Of a DNA stretch of 64,000 nucleotides, positions 52,295 through 62,900 are shown piece by piece. Position 1 is the first letter of the stretch. Each line of letters opens with the position of its first letter. The stretch comes from an uncultured Christensenella sp. (GTDB lineage Bacteria > Bacillota > Clostridia > Christensenellales > Pumilibacteraceae): NCBI GenBank assembly GCA_910577945.1, contig CAJTNI010000005.1, positions 1 to 64,000 on the forward strand, given 5' to 3'. Position numbers and translations under genes: made by a program. The notes beneath the pieces were generated by a model. That model worked only from the letters and a program-made list of their open reading frames with translations. It searched no databases and was not told where the DNA came from.

Positions 52295-54808
52295 ATGAAA
52301 GAATTTATAACGGGCAAGATTCGGATACAGCTTTTGAGCCGCGATATAATTCGCCTCGAATTGCGCGGTAAGGACGGATTTTGCGACGACGACACATATT
52401 TCGTGCCGCACCGCGATTTTGCGGGGTGCGACGGCGACGCGCGCGTCGCGGACGGCATGCTCGTTGTCGCCGTGGGCGAGCTTAGTATCGCCGTGCCCGA
52501 AAACGCGCAATCGCTCAAAGGCGCGCGGCTTACCCGCGGCGACGACGCTTGGTCGTACAGGCGCAAGCGCAACGTCGGCGAGCTGCCGCTGCCGTCGAAA
52601 ACGCCGTTCGTGTTCGAGGTGACGGACTGCCCGCGAATAACGCTGCCCGACGGCGGATATCGACGCGGCGCGGAATACAAAATCGACGAGCGCGCGAACG
52701 ACGTGTATTTGCTCGTTTGCGACAGAGACTGCAAAAAGTTGCGCCGCTTATACGTGGAGCTTACGGGCAGACCCGAGCTTGTGCGGCTCGCCACGCTCGG
52801 GCTGTGGAATTCTAGATATTTCGCGCACAGCGACGCGTCGGCGCGCGAAATGATAGACGAGTACGCGCGGCGCGACGTGCCGCTCGACAACATGGTGCTC
52901 GACACCGATTGGCGCAAGGCGTCCGACCGCGGCATAGGCTACGAGGTAGACGACGCGCTGTTTCCCGATATGCGCGCGTTTTTCGACTACGCGCACGCGC
53001 ACGGCGTGGAGATTATGTTCAACGACCACCCCGAGCCTGTGGACGGCGCGCGTTCGGCGCTGGATGGGCGGGAGATAGAGTACCGCGCCGATAATCTGAT
53101 TGCGCATTTGAAAAACGGGCTGGACTATTGGTGGTACGACAGGAATTGGCATACCAAGCTAATCAGCCCGTCGCCCGCGGTCAATCCCGAAAGCATAGGC
53201 ATGTATATTTTTCACGACGTCACGAAGCAGGCGTTCGAGGCTCTTGCGGACGGCAAACCGCCGCGCCGACCCGTTATCATGGCTAACGTCGATAACGTAG
53301 CCAACGGCAACTACATGGGCGTAAACGACACCGCCACGCATAGATATTCGGTGCAGTGGACGGGCGACGTCGGTTCGGACGGCGCGACGCTTGCCTCCGA
53401 GATAAAAAATCTGGCGCTCGGGCAAAACAGCTGTATTACGTATATCAATTCCGACTGCGGCGGACATACGGGCAATCCGACAAAGCGCGAATACGTGCGG
53501 TGGATGCAGTTCGGCGCGTTCTCGCCGATATTCAGACCGCACTGCTCAAACTGCGTGGAGCGCTTCCGCGAGCCGTGGGCGTACGACGACGAAACGCTCG
53601 ATATAACGCGCGAGTACGTAAAAATGCGGTACAGGCTGTTGCCGTTGCTGTATAAGAGCGCGTACGAGAGCTACGCTTGCGGCGCGCCGCTTTTCGCGCC
53701 GCTCAATTACGCGTATGCGGACGACAAGCGCGCCAAAAACGTTTTCGACGAGTACATGCTAGGTAACGCCGTGCTTGTCGCGCCGTTGTGCGGCGTAGAG
53801 CCCAAAAAGCTGACGGCGGCTAACTATGCCGCGCCCGTTTCCGCCGTGTATTACGGCGGCATCGAATGCGCGGGCGCGCCGCTGTGGCGCACCGAGTACG
53901 GAACGCTCGATTTGTATTGGCACGGCGATTCGCCGCACGAGACCGTGCCGCCCTATTATTTTTCGGCGGTTTTCCAAACGGAGCTGATATTCGACAAGGA
54001 CGTCGAGCTTATCGTAGAGTCGGACGACGGCGTAACGGTGTACGTCGACGGCGAAATGACCTTGGAGGATAAGAATTTCCACGGCGCGGCAAAGATGAGC
54101 GCGGGCATGCTTAAAGGCGGCGTGCCGCACAAAATCAAAATAAATTATTTTCAGGGCGAGGGCGAGGCGTCGATTGCATTGTATTGCAACGTGGCGGACG
54201 CAAAGCGCAGCCTTGACGCGCGCAGCATATACCTGCCGCAGGGCGAGTGGCTGGACCCGTTCGGCGGTGAGATGTACGACGGGCGCAGGGCGCATTTCGC
54301 GTCGTACCCGCTCGGCGCGCTGCCGCTGTTCGTAAAGCGCGGCAGCGTAATACCGCTCGTCGATTGCAAGCAAAATACAAAGCTTATAGATTGGGGCAAC
54401 GTGACGCTCGATTACTACCCGTCCAAAACCGAAAAGTATTCCGACTACATTTACGAGGACGACGGCGAAACCGTCGCGTACAAATCGGGCGCGTACAGGA
54501 TAAGCCCGTTTACCGCAGAGTACGACGCGGCGCGCAGAACGTACCGACTGACGCTGTCGCGCAGCACGGGCGGGTACGCGGGCGTGCAAAAGCGGCGCGG
54601 CGCGGTCAAGTTCCATTTGCTGGACGGCGTGGGCGAGATAGCGCGCGTCACCGTAAACGGCGCGCCCGTCATGCTGCAAGCGATTAAGCGCGATATCGGC
54701 GCGTATCCGTTTTCGACGGGCGGCGGCGCGCGCGACGCGGACGTGATAATCGTCGGTTTCGAGCACGACGTAAACGGCGAAACGGTAATCGAGCTCGCGG
54801 AAAAATAA
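52295..54808 (+). CDS. GH31 family glycoside hydrolase with PA14 domain, no signal peptide
   Basis: 837 residues. A GH31 (alpha/beta)8 catalytic part (about 150-480) shows MVLDTDWRKASDRG, the probable nucleophile Asp282 in YWWYDRNW, and acid/base Asp358 in QWTGDVGSD, then the conserved INSDCGGHTG and MRYRLLPLLY. A PA14-like insert follows (about 510-630: IFDKDVELIVESDDGVTVYVDG), then beta-sandwich C-domains. The YDRNW variant differs from the WxDMNE of alpha-glucosidases, so specificity may be alpha-galactosidase- or alpha-N-acetylgalactosaminidase-like; this is a guess. No signal peptide is present, so it should act inside the cell on imported glycans, unlike its lipoprotein paralogue at 55914. 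Confidence 0.87.
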   Translation: MKEFITGKIRIQLLSRDIIRLELRGKDGFCDDDTYFVPHRDFAGCDGDARVADGMLVVAVGELSIAVPENAQSLKGARLTRGDDAWSYRRKRNVGELPLPSKTPFVFEVTDCPRITLPDGGYRRGAEYKIDERANDVYLLVCDRDCKKLRRLYVELTGRPELVRLATLGLWNSRYFAHSDASAREMIDEYARRDVPLDNMVLDTDWRKASDRGIGYEVDDALFPDMRAFFDYAHAHGVEIMFNDHPEPVDGARSALDGREIEYRADNLIAHLKNGLDYWWYDRNWHTKLISPSPAVNPESIGMYIFHDVTKQAFEALADGKPPRRPVIMANVDNVANGNYMGVNDTATHRYSVQWTGDVGSDGATLASEIKNLALGQNSCITYINSDCGGHTGNPTKREYVRWMQFGAFSPIFRPHCSNCVERFREPWAYDDETLDITREYVKMRYRLLPLLYKSAYESYACGAPLFAPLNYAYADDKRAKNVFDEYMLGNAVLVAPLCGVEPKKLTAANYAAPVSAVYYGGIECAGAPLWRTEYGTLDLYWHGDSPHETVPPYYFSAVFQTELIFDKDVELIVESDDGVTVYVDGEMTLEDKNFHGAAKMSAGMLKGGVPHKIKINYFQGEGEASIALYCNVADAKRSLDARSIYLPQGEWLDPFGGEMYDGRRAHFASYPLGALPLFVKRGSVIPLVDCKQNTKLIDWGNVTLDYYPSKTEKYSDYIYEDDGETVAYKSGAYRISPFTAEYDAARRTYRLTLSRSTGGYAGVQKRRGAVKFHLLDGVGEIARVTVNGAPVMLQAIKRDIGAYPFSTGGGARDADVIIVGFEHDVNGETVIELAEK

Positions 54809-54825
54809 CGCAGATAAAAGACAAA

Positions 54826-54849
54826 AAAACGCTCCGTACGGAGCGTTTT
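54826..54849. terminator. Bidirectional terminator between GH31 and AraC genes
   Basis: A perfect palindrome AAAACGCTCCG-TA-CGGAGCGTTTT with A-run before and T-run after, serving both convergent genes. Confidence 0.9.
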
Positions 54850-54873
54850 GCGTTGCGGGAAATGCGTCAAGCG

Positions 54874-55755
54874 TCACGGGGGGGGGGTAGAATGCACCCT
54901 TTTTCTATATAATTCGGGCGATTCGCCCGATTTTTTCTTGAACAGATAGGAAAAGTAATTTTGCTCGCAAAACCCCAAAAGCTCGGCGATTTCGCCTATG
55001 CGCAGCGACGACGTGACGAGAATGTTTTTCGCTATGTCCATTTTGCTGTCGATATAATAGGCGTACGGCGTGGTGCGATAGTATTTTTTGAACTCGTTTA
55101 TAACCTGCGCCTTGGAAACGAGGAGCTGCTCCGCAATCGCCTCCACGGTGATATTGCCGTAGATATTGTCGTCCAAAAGCGCTTTCGTCGCTTTGGCAAT
55201 GTTGGACGCATGTATGACCTTGTGCTCGTTTTGCGCCAAGCGGTTGATTATCTTGAATATAATCTCCGCCGCCACGTAGCACACCTCCTCGTTGAACGTG
55301 GTGGTCTTGGCGAGCTGGAACAGCTCGAAGAACAGCGCTTTGCAGTTGGAGTTTTTAAAAACTATTCTGTCCGACAGCCCGTACGCGCGCAGTATTTCGC
55401 TTATTATGCTGCTGTGTATGTTAATCCATATCTTTTCGTACGGGTCGGTCTTGTCCGACCAATACTTATGCCGCGTGCCCTCGGATAGGATATACAAATC
55501 GTCCTGCTTGACGGTAAAGGTGCGGTTGTCGCAAACGATATAGCCTACGCCGCTAAGCACGTACTCGAATATAAAATAATCGCTGTGCTTGCGCTCTATA
55601 AAGTAGTCGGGGTTGGGGTGGGAAATGCCGATGCACTCGACGAAAATCGGCATGCTCATGTCGCCCACGAAATGGGTCAATTCCTCGTTTGACACGTCGC
55701 CGTAGCTTATATTATGGAACGGGTCAATCAGTTGTTTGCGGGAATTGTTTTTCAT
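54874..55755 (-). CDS. AraC family transcriptional regulator of the GH31 locus
   Basis: 293 residues. The N-terminal cupin-type sensor (about 45-150: FIFEYVLSGVGYIVCDNRTF) and C-terminal double helix-turn-helix (about 190-290: TVEAIAEQLLVSKAQVINEFKKY, then RIGEIAELLGFCEQNYFSYLF) fit sugar-responsive AraC regulators. I chose ATG 55755; the frame start 55923 crosses the divergent promoter region. GTGAGA is a weak binding site. The 3' end carries a run of ten C (G on the plus strand), so the last residues, STPPP, could change by slippage. It lies between the two GH31 genes and probably controls both. Confidence 0.9.
   Translation of the reverse strand: MKNNSRKQLIDPFHNISYGDVSNEELTHFVGDMSMPIFVECIGISHPNPDYFIERKHSDYFIFEYVLSGVGYIVCDNRTFTVKQDDLYILSEGTRHKYWSDKTDPYEKIWINIHSSIISEILRAYGLSDRIVFKNSNCKALFFELFQLAKTTTFNEEVCYVAAEIIFKIINRLAQNEHKVIHASNIAKATKALLDDNIYGNITVEAIAEQLLVSKAQVINEFKKYYRTTPYAYYIDSKMDIAKNILVTSSLRIGEIAELLGFCEQNYFSYLFKKKSGESPELYRKRVHSTPPP
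54878..54887. repeat. Ten-base G tract at the 3' end of the AraC gene
   Basis: An uninterrupted run of ten G on the plus strand lies 4 bases inside the AraC stop codon. It is the longest homopolymer of its kind in this window that I noticed. Confidence 0.85.
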
Positions 55756-55848
55756 TTTCTCACTTTTTCGGATACGTAAAATTAAGAAATCGACTTTAAT
55801 TTTGCTTACATTTGCTTTAATTATCCTCATTCCGTTTGGGAACTTAAA

Positions 55849-55862
55849 ACAATTATAATTGT
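55849..55862. promoter_or_regulatory. Perfect palindrome in the divergent GH31/AraC control region
   Basis: ACAATTATAATTGT is a perfect 14-bp palindrome lying between the AraC start and the GH31 lipoprotein start; it is a candidate operator. It contains a TATAAT-like core, so it may instead be part of a promoter. Confidence 0.45.
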
Positions 55863-55913
55863 ATTGTAGTTTATTGTCAAGCAAAATAACCAATTCAATA
55901 TAGGAGAAAAAGG

Positions 55914-58900
55914 ATGTCGGCATTTAAGAGCAAAAAATTCAAAAAGATTTTGTCATTGCTTTTGGCGTCGGTTATGGCTGTGCCGTTCGGCGCTACCGTT
56001 CTTGCCGCTTGCGGCGACAAGAACAATCCTTCGGATGACCCGCCCGCAGATTGCACCGAGCACGTTGACGAGGACAAAAACGGCAAGTGCGACAACTGCG
56101 GCGAGGATATGCCCAAAGACCCCGATGAGCCCGACCCCGAAGAAAAGGAGCGGTATATCACGGTTGACAATATTCGCGTCGGGCTGCTGTCGGATACGGT
56201 GGTGCGCGTCGAGTACAAGGGCAAGTCGGGGTTCGAGGACCGCGACACCTTTTACGTGTCCAACCGCGACGCCAAGGAGGCGCCCGATTTCACCGAGACC
56301 ACGGTGGACGGCAACCGCGTAATCACCACGTCCAACTATAAAGTCTACGTTCCGCAAAACGCGACGAGCCTCGACGGCGTGCGCATTGTGTCCGCAGCCG
56401 ACGAGGAGCTGTGGCGGTATGCGGGCGAAACCACGTCCAACGTTTACATACCCAGCCCGTCCGACGCGCTCGACAGCTGGTATTTCAGCGACAGCCCGCG
56501 CATTGTTCCGTCCGAATACGGCTACGGAATAAGCGAGAGCTCCGACCCGCTCAACGGTTGGGATTTCGGCAACGACGCGCCCGACTGCTACGTGTTTTTG
56601 CCTAACGGCGATTACAAGCAGTTTTGCGACGATTACGTTACGTATACGGGCAGGAGCGAGATGATATCGCTGCAAATGCTCGGTTATTGGGATTCGCGCT
56701 GGTACGCTTACGACGAAAAGACGGCGATGCAGCAGATTAAGGACTACACCGACAGGGGTTACAGCATAGACATACTCGTCTTGGACAAGGATTGGCATGC
56801 GGATAACGGGCTCGACGGCGTAGGATATCAGATTAACACCGAGCTGTTCCCCAACATGGCGGAGTTTTTGGACGAGTGCCACGAGCTCGGCATAAATATC
56901 ATGTTCAACGACCATCCCGAGCCCGTCAAGGGCACGGGCAACCTGCTCGACGGCGAGGAGGTTGAGTACCGCAACAAGCAGCTCACCGCCATACTTTCGC
57001 TCGGTCTCGATTATTGGTGGTACGACAGAAACTGGTCGGTTTCGCTCAACCCGATTGACAAGGATATTTCCGTATTCGCGACGGGCATGTACGCGTTCCA
57101 ATTCGTCACCAACGAGCATTTGCAGTCCATAACAGACCTCGGCGAGTACGCCGACCGCGCGCTCATAATGGGCAACGTGGACGGATGCTTGCACGGGCGT
57201 TGGAACTACGCGTCCGATATTTCCGCGCATAAGTATTCCATTCAGTGGACGGGCGACATCAACACGGACACGACCGCGCTTGCGCAGGAAATTTACGCGT
57301 CGGTGTTCGGCGGCGCGGAGGTGGGTATTCCGTACATGTCCTCCGACCTCGGCGGACACACCGCGTCCGTTTCGGACGATATGTACATTCGCTGGTTGCA
57401 GTACGGCGCGCTGTCCACGATTTGCCGCGTGCACTGCACCAACGTGGAGCAAATAGGTCAGGACGGCCGCATGCCGTGGCTGTTCGGCGAAACTGCGGAG
57501 GACGTCGTTAAGGAATACGTCGGCATGCGCTATCGCTTGCTGCCGCTGTTCTACGCGCTTTCCCGTGAAAACTACGACAGCGGTTTGCCTATCATGCGCC
57601 GCACGGATATCGAATATCCGCAGTACAACGAGGCGTCGCGCAACGACCAATACATGCTCGGCAAGCACCTTTTGGTCGCGCCGTTCGACTCTGCGGAAAA
57701 GCTCGACGCCGTTCCCACGGAATGGCTGACCACCGTAGACGGCAATCATAACGGCTTGGACGCCACGTATTTCGAGGGTAAGTTCGGCACGGTGCGCTCC
57801 CGCAAAATCGACGCAAACGTTTATTTCAATTGGGAAAACGGCGGGCCGCAGGGCTTGGGCTCGGATAATTTCTCGGTGCGCTGGGAAGGCAAAGTCAAGA
57901 TAGGCGAAAAAGATTCGCGGCTGTGCTTCTTTGCCGACGACGGCGTAAGAGCCTGGGTGGACGGCAAGCTTGTAGCGGACGGCTACGGCGTTTACGACAA
58001 AATGCTGTACACCGATTACTATGCGGCGGGCAGCGAGCACACAATCAAAATAGATTATTACGAGGAGTACGGCGGCGCGCACGTGTACATGTATTACGGC
58101 GAGCGCGGCGAGGACGGCGCAATGATGCCCAACACGCGCACGGTGTTTATCCCCGACGGCACGTGGGTGGACGTTTGGTCGGGCACGCGCTATAACGGTC
58201 CGCAGACGATTACCGTATCGCACGGGCTTACCACTTCGCCCATATTCGTGCGCGAGGGCTCGGTATTCGCGCTCGCGGAAAACATGAAGAACACGTCCGA
58301 AAAGGATTGGAGCAACATGACGCTCGACGTGTACGCGGGCACGGAGGCTACGGACACGCTGCTGTACGAGGACGACGTCAAGACGCAGGCGTACAAGGAC
58401 GGCAAGTGCCGTAAAACGCTTATCACCAACGAGTACGCCGACGGCAAGTTCACCGTCAAGGTAAATCCCGCCGAGGGCGAGTTCACGGGCGACCGCGCGT
58501 TTACCGAACGGAATTGGACGGTGCGCATTCACGCCAAACCCGAGTGGGGCGCGATTTCGAGCATAAGAGTAAACGGCAAGAGCCTGTCCAGCGGCAGCAT
58601 TCGTTCGTTCAAAAAGAGCGCCGATTCCACGCCGTTCGCGCTTACGGGCGCGGCGCTCGACGGCGACGTCTATCAGTTCAATGTTACTGCCGACGTGTAC
58701 GAGCTCACCGAAATCGTGTTCACGTTCAAGAACGAAATCACCGAGGCGGAAAAGCCCGAATACGACGACAGCGAATCCGATTTGTCGGTAGAGCTGCAAG
58801 AGGCGGGCGACGAAATCAATCTTACGAGCGTAGGCGACGTGGATTGGGCGTATTTCGGCGTAGACAGCGTGGACGTGACCGCGCGCAAAAACACTGCGGA

Positions 58901-59900
58901 GCGCTATATCGGCGCTTTGGAGACCTATGCGACTTGCAGCCTGCTTTCGTACTCGACGCTGTACGCGTCCTGGACGGACGGCGCGGCGAATATGCCCGCG
59001 GCTAAGGCGGTCACGACGGGGCTTGTGTCCAAGAAGGATTTTGCGTTCACGTTCAAGGTGAACGATACCAAGCGCTATTACGTAATCAACCTCGGCGGCG
59101 AAAACTGCAAAGCCAAGCTCACGCTGCGCGACAGGGCGGGCAGAGCGCAAACAATCAATTTCGGCAATTTGTACGGCTCGTTCGCGTACCGCGCGGTTAT
59201 CGAGGCGCAGAGCGCGGCGGAGACCGAGTTTACCGCCACTTACGCGGTAGTGGTCAGCCGTCCGAACGGCACCGATACGCATTCCAGCGTATTCGTAAGC
59301 TCGGCATACGTTACGACGGAGCTTAAAGACGCGGTCAAGACGGACGTAACCAACGTGTCGGCTAAGATAGCGTTAAAGGACGCGCCCGCAACCGCCAATC
59401 TTTCGGAAACGAACGTAAGCGGCATGGCGGTGGTCGATTGGCGGCACTTCGGCATGACCGACACCGATATGTACATAGAAAAAACGGGCGGCGACGTAAT
59501 CGGCAAAACGCTGTTTTCCAGCCCTCAGCCCTTCTTCGACTACGCGACGAGCATCGGCTGGAACGACGGCGAGCAAATCGCAACCGAAACAGGTTCGATA
59601 AACGGCACGTGCACGTCGGGCGAGATTACGCTGTATCTTAACGTGTCTGCGGGCACGTCCAAGATTCTGCTTTACACGGGCACATGGCGCGCGACCAACA
59701 CGGTGCGCGTGTACAACAGCAAAAATCAGTTGATAGCGTCCGGTCAGTCGTTCAGCGCGGGCGAGCAATCCGCGCCGCGGCTTGCGGAAATCGACGTTAA
59801 CACCGAAATCGACACCACGATAATCGTCCGAATAGCTTGCACAAGCGGCAGCGGCAACGTTTCGCTCGCGGGCATGCAGGTGCTGGCGGCGGCAAAATAA
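55914..59900 (+). CDS. GH31 family lipoprotein with PA14 and two repeated C-terminal domains
   Basis: 1328 residues. Signal peptide with lipobox LAAC (Cys33), then a short Cys/Asp-rich linker (CDNCGEDMP). The GH31 core (about 230-600) includes LDKDWHADNG, nucleophile Asp371 in YWWYDRNW, and acid/base Asp448 in QWTGDINTD. A PA14 domain follows (about 600-720: ATYFEGKFGTVRSRK, CFFADDGVRAWVDGK), then beta-sandwich regions. The last 350 residues hold two copies of a domain with DWAYFG / DWRHFG and a W.DG motif, also found in the next gene. AGGAG precedes ATG. It is probably the surface enzyme for the same glycans as its paralogue at 52295. Confidence 0.88.
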   Translation: MSAFKSKKFKKILSLLLASVMAVPFGATVLAACGDKNNPSDDPPADCTEHVDEDKNGKCDNCGEDMPKDPDEPDPEEKERYITVDNIRVGLLSDTVVRVEYKGKSGFEDRDTFYVSNRDAKEAPDFTETTVDGNRVITTSNYKVYVPQNATSLDGVRIVSAADEELWRYAGETTSNVYIPSPSDALDSWYFSDSPRIVPSEYGYGISESSDPLNGWDFGNDAPDCYVFLPNGDYKQFCDDYVTYTGRSEMISLQMLGYWDSRWYAYDEKTAMQQIKDYTDRGYSIDILVLDKDWHADNGLDGVGYQINTELFPNMAEFLDECHELGINIMFNDHPEPVKGTGNLLDGEEVEYRNKQLTAILSLGLDYWWYDRNWSVSLNPIDKDISVFATGMYAFQFVTNEHLQSITDLGEYADRALIMGNVDGCLHGRWNYASDISAHKYSIQWTGDINTDTTALAQEIYASVFGGAEVGIPYMSSDLGGHTASVSDDMYIRWLQYGALSTICRVHCTNVEQIGQDGRMPWLFGETAEDVVKEYVGMRYRLLPLFYALSRENYDSGLPIMRRTDIEYPQYNEASRNDQYMLGKHLLVAPFDSAEKLDAVPTEWLTTVDGNHNGLDATYFEGKFGTVRSRKIDANVYFNWENGGPQGLGSDNFSVRWEGKVKIGEKDSRLCFFADDGVRAWVDGKLVADGYGVYDKMLYTDYYAAGSEHTIKIDYYEEYGGAHVYMYYGERGEDGAMMPNTRTVFIPDGTWVDVWSGTRYNGPQTITVSHGLTTSPIFVREGSVFALAENMKNTSEKDWSNMTLDVYAGTEATDTLLYEDDVKTQAYKDGKCRKTLITNEYADGKFTVKVNPAEGEFTGDRAFTERNWTVRIHAKPEWGAISSIRVNGKSLSSGSIRSFKKSADSTPFALTGAALDGDVYQFNVTADVYELTEIVFTFKNEITEAEKPEYDDSESDLSVELQEAGDEINLTSVGDVDWAYFGVDSVDVTARKNTAERYIGALETYATCSLLSYSTLYASWTDGAANMPAAKAVTTGLVSKKDFAFTFKVNDTKRYYVINLGGENCKAKLTLRDRAGRAQTINFGNLYGSFAYRAVIEAQSAAETEFTATYAVVVSRPNGTDTHSSVFVSSAYVTTELKDAVKTDVTNVSAKIALKDAPATANLSETNVSGMAVVDWRHFGMTDTDMYIEKTGGDVIGKTLFSSPQPFFDYATSIGWNDGEQIATETGSINGTCTSGEITLYLNVSAGTSKILLYTGTWRATNTVRVYNSKNQLIASGQSFSAGEQSAPRLAEIDVNTEIDTTIIVRIACTSGSGNVSLAGMQVLAAAK

Positions 59901-59945
59901 TCGTAACCGACGGTATGGGATACCGTGAAATATCAGGAGGAGAAT

Positions 59946-62900
59946 ATGAAAAAGACAAGGACACTTATCGTACTGCTTATAAGCATACTTACGGTCTGTC
60001 TTGCGCTCGCGGCATGCGGAAAACCCGACGCGCCCGCCGAGTATTCGCTCGACACGACCGAAGTGACGCTTATGGTGGGCGACACGCACCAAATCAAAGT
60101 TTCGTCCACGTCGGACGCGGAATTTACCGTCGCTTACGAGTCGGATACGCCCGACGCGGCGTCGGTTAGCGACGGCGGACTTGTAACCGCGGTCAAGCCC
60201 GGTACGGCAAAAATAAAAGCGACGGTGGACGGTAACGAGCTTGTGCTCAACGTAACCGTCGAGCATAAATACGCGCTCAATAAGACGACCGAGCAGCTGA
60301 GCGTGGGCGACACGTTGCAGCTTAACGTGATAACGACGCCCAACAAGAACGTGACGCCGACCTGGACGGTCGCGCCCGAGGGCGTTGTCACGGTTTCGGA
60401 AAGCGGGCTTGTTTCCGCCGTTGCGGAGGGCGACGCAACCGTCACGGCGACGGTGGACGGCAAAACGCTCGACTGCAAAATAACGGTCACAGAGGAATTG
60501 GTATTCTATACCTATACGCTCAATCACGTCTCCGCAAACCTGGAAAAGGGCAGCACGCTCGAATTGGTGCTCACCAGCGAGGATAGAGAGGAATTCGAGG
60601 TCGAGTGGGAATCGGCTGATACCGATATCGCGACGGTGGACGAAAACGGCGTGGTTACCGCGGTCAAAACGGGTAAAACCACAGTCGAGGCTAAGGTGGA
60701 CGGCGAGGTCGTAGGCGAATGCGCAATCACCGTATTCGAGTACGTTTACGAATATCCCGAGACCTTGTCGGTCGATTACGGCGACGAGGAAGCGGAGATT
60801 GAAGTTACCGTTACTCCGAGCAAAACGACCAACTACACGTACGAGCTCGACAAGGACGGCGTGATTACCGTCGATACCAACGGCAAGCTTACGACCGTAA
60901 GCGTCGGCACGGCTACCGTCACGATTAAGGACGGCGAAAAGGCAGTCGGCGCTTGCGTCGTCACGGTCAACGCCGTGGTCGAGTTTGACGAAAAACTCAA
61001 CATGCACGTCGGCGACGTACACGAGCTCGCAATTACGGAGCAGCCCGCGGGCAGCGTCGAGAAACTCACGTTCGCCGTAACGGACGGCGCGGACGTCGTG
61101 CAATTGGGCGAGGACGGCAAAACTCTTACCGCGCTCAAAAACGGCACTGCCACCGTCAAGGCGACCGCCGACGGCAAGGAAATGACCTGCACGGTCAACG
61201 TAAGCAATCTCTACATAACCGAGTTCAAAACCGAATTGCTGGAAATGGATAAGGAAAACCCTATCGATATCGGCGCGGGCGCGGAGTATTGGGAGCAGTA
61301 CATTGCAACCAACGAGATTAACCACAAGCGCTACGACACGAGCGCCGAGGACGTAATCGAGCGTACGCTCTCTCACGACGGCAAATTTTTGCCCGATTAC
61401 AAAGCGTGGCTCGCATGGAGCGGCGGCGCGAACGGCTCGAATTGCTCGTGCGGCAAATGCAATAAGGACACTCAGAACGGCGGCGACGGCGGCTGGACAG
61501 CCGACGGAACTAAGGCGTATTGTACAGACGTTCTCGGCAGCACGATAAGCCTTGACGTCAAGGTGTTCCCCGGACAGTCGACCGTTAAGGTTTACACGGG
61601 CGGATACAACCTCAAAGAAAACGTCACCGTCAAAATCGGCGACGACGTGCTCGGCACGGCGACGATAGACAACAAGGGCGCGCACAATTCCAACTCGGTC
61701 GTGTTGTCGGTAGACGTAAAAGAGCCGACGACGGTTACCGTCGTGTTGGAATTCGCCGACGATTACGGCGACACGGGACACTCGGTAATGTCGCTTGCGG
61801 GCGCAAGCGTCAGCGGCGATACGTATCGCCTCAAAAAATACGATACGCGTCTTGTGGTAGGTGATACCGAAGCGATTGTAGTCGTCAAAGGCGAAAACGG
61901 GTCTCCCGCCAATGTAAAGTATGAATCGGAAAATCCCGAAATCGCGACGGTAGACAGCGACGGCGTTGTGACGGCGATAGCTGACGGTAGCACTGTTGTG
62001 ACGGTTAATGCTGACGGGCGTATTCGTGAGTTTATCGTTAACGTCGGTTACGATTATACGCTTAACAGTAAGGATATCACGTTGATGTCGGGTCAAACGC
62101 ACCAAATTGTAGTTACCTCCAATCCCGAGGGTTCTACCGAATCCGTAATATACGACAGCAACGACGATAATGTTGCAACGGTTTCCGAATCGGGCTTGAT
62201 TACCGCCGTGGCAAACGGTACGGCTATAGTAACGGTTTCGATTGGCGACAAGGTTTACGAAATTTCAGTTAAAGTTGCGAACGCGGCGGTTACGGTTTCC
62301 AACAATCGTTTCGAGGGACAGTATATTGATTTGACTACGCCTGATACCGTATATTGGGAATATTATTTGTACAATGAAATAACTTCGCCTACGGGTAAAA
62401 CCGATTTAATCGATGGTAATATCGCAGGACATGCGGGCGAAGATAATGGCTACGGCGCGTTTATAAATTTCGTCGGCGGTAATCCTAAACAAAATTCTTA
62501 CGACGATGCGGCATATAAAAAATACAGTAAAGGCGCTACTTATGAATTTACCGTCAACGTGCCGCAAGGACACCACGAAATTCGCGTGTATACGGGCGCA
62601 TGGGAAAATACCGTTAATAAGACGTCGCTTTGGGACGGAAATACCGAAATTGCTTCCTGTACCATTCCCAAGACGGGCGGCGGCGTATCTATGCTCGTTA
62701 CGTTTGACGTGACCACTGCTCAAAGCGTTCCGCTTACGCTTAAAATCAACGCCGAAGAAGGTGATAATTGTCGATTGATGGCAATCGCCATAGTTGATAA
62801 TGATTTCGATTTCGAAGCGGCTACAACGACGGTATCCCTCAACCAAGAAAAAACCGTAGAAATGACGGGACACGACGTTAATTTGTCCGAAATCGGCGAT

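Noticed and set aside
55953..59282. 1109-residue minus-strand frame opposite the GH31 lipoprotein
   Set aside because: A codon-bias shadow: no binding site, no domain, composition typical of antisense reading of GC-rich genes.
59373..62105. 910-residue minus-strand frame opposite GH31 and BIG2 genes
   Set aside because: It spans two real genes and their intergenic region and follows the repeats of the BIG2 gene in antisense.
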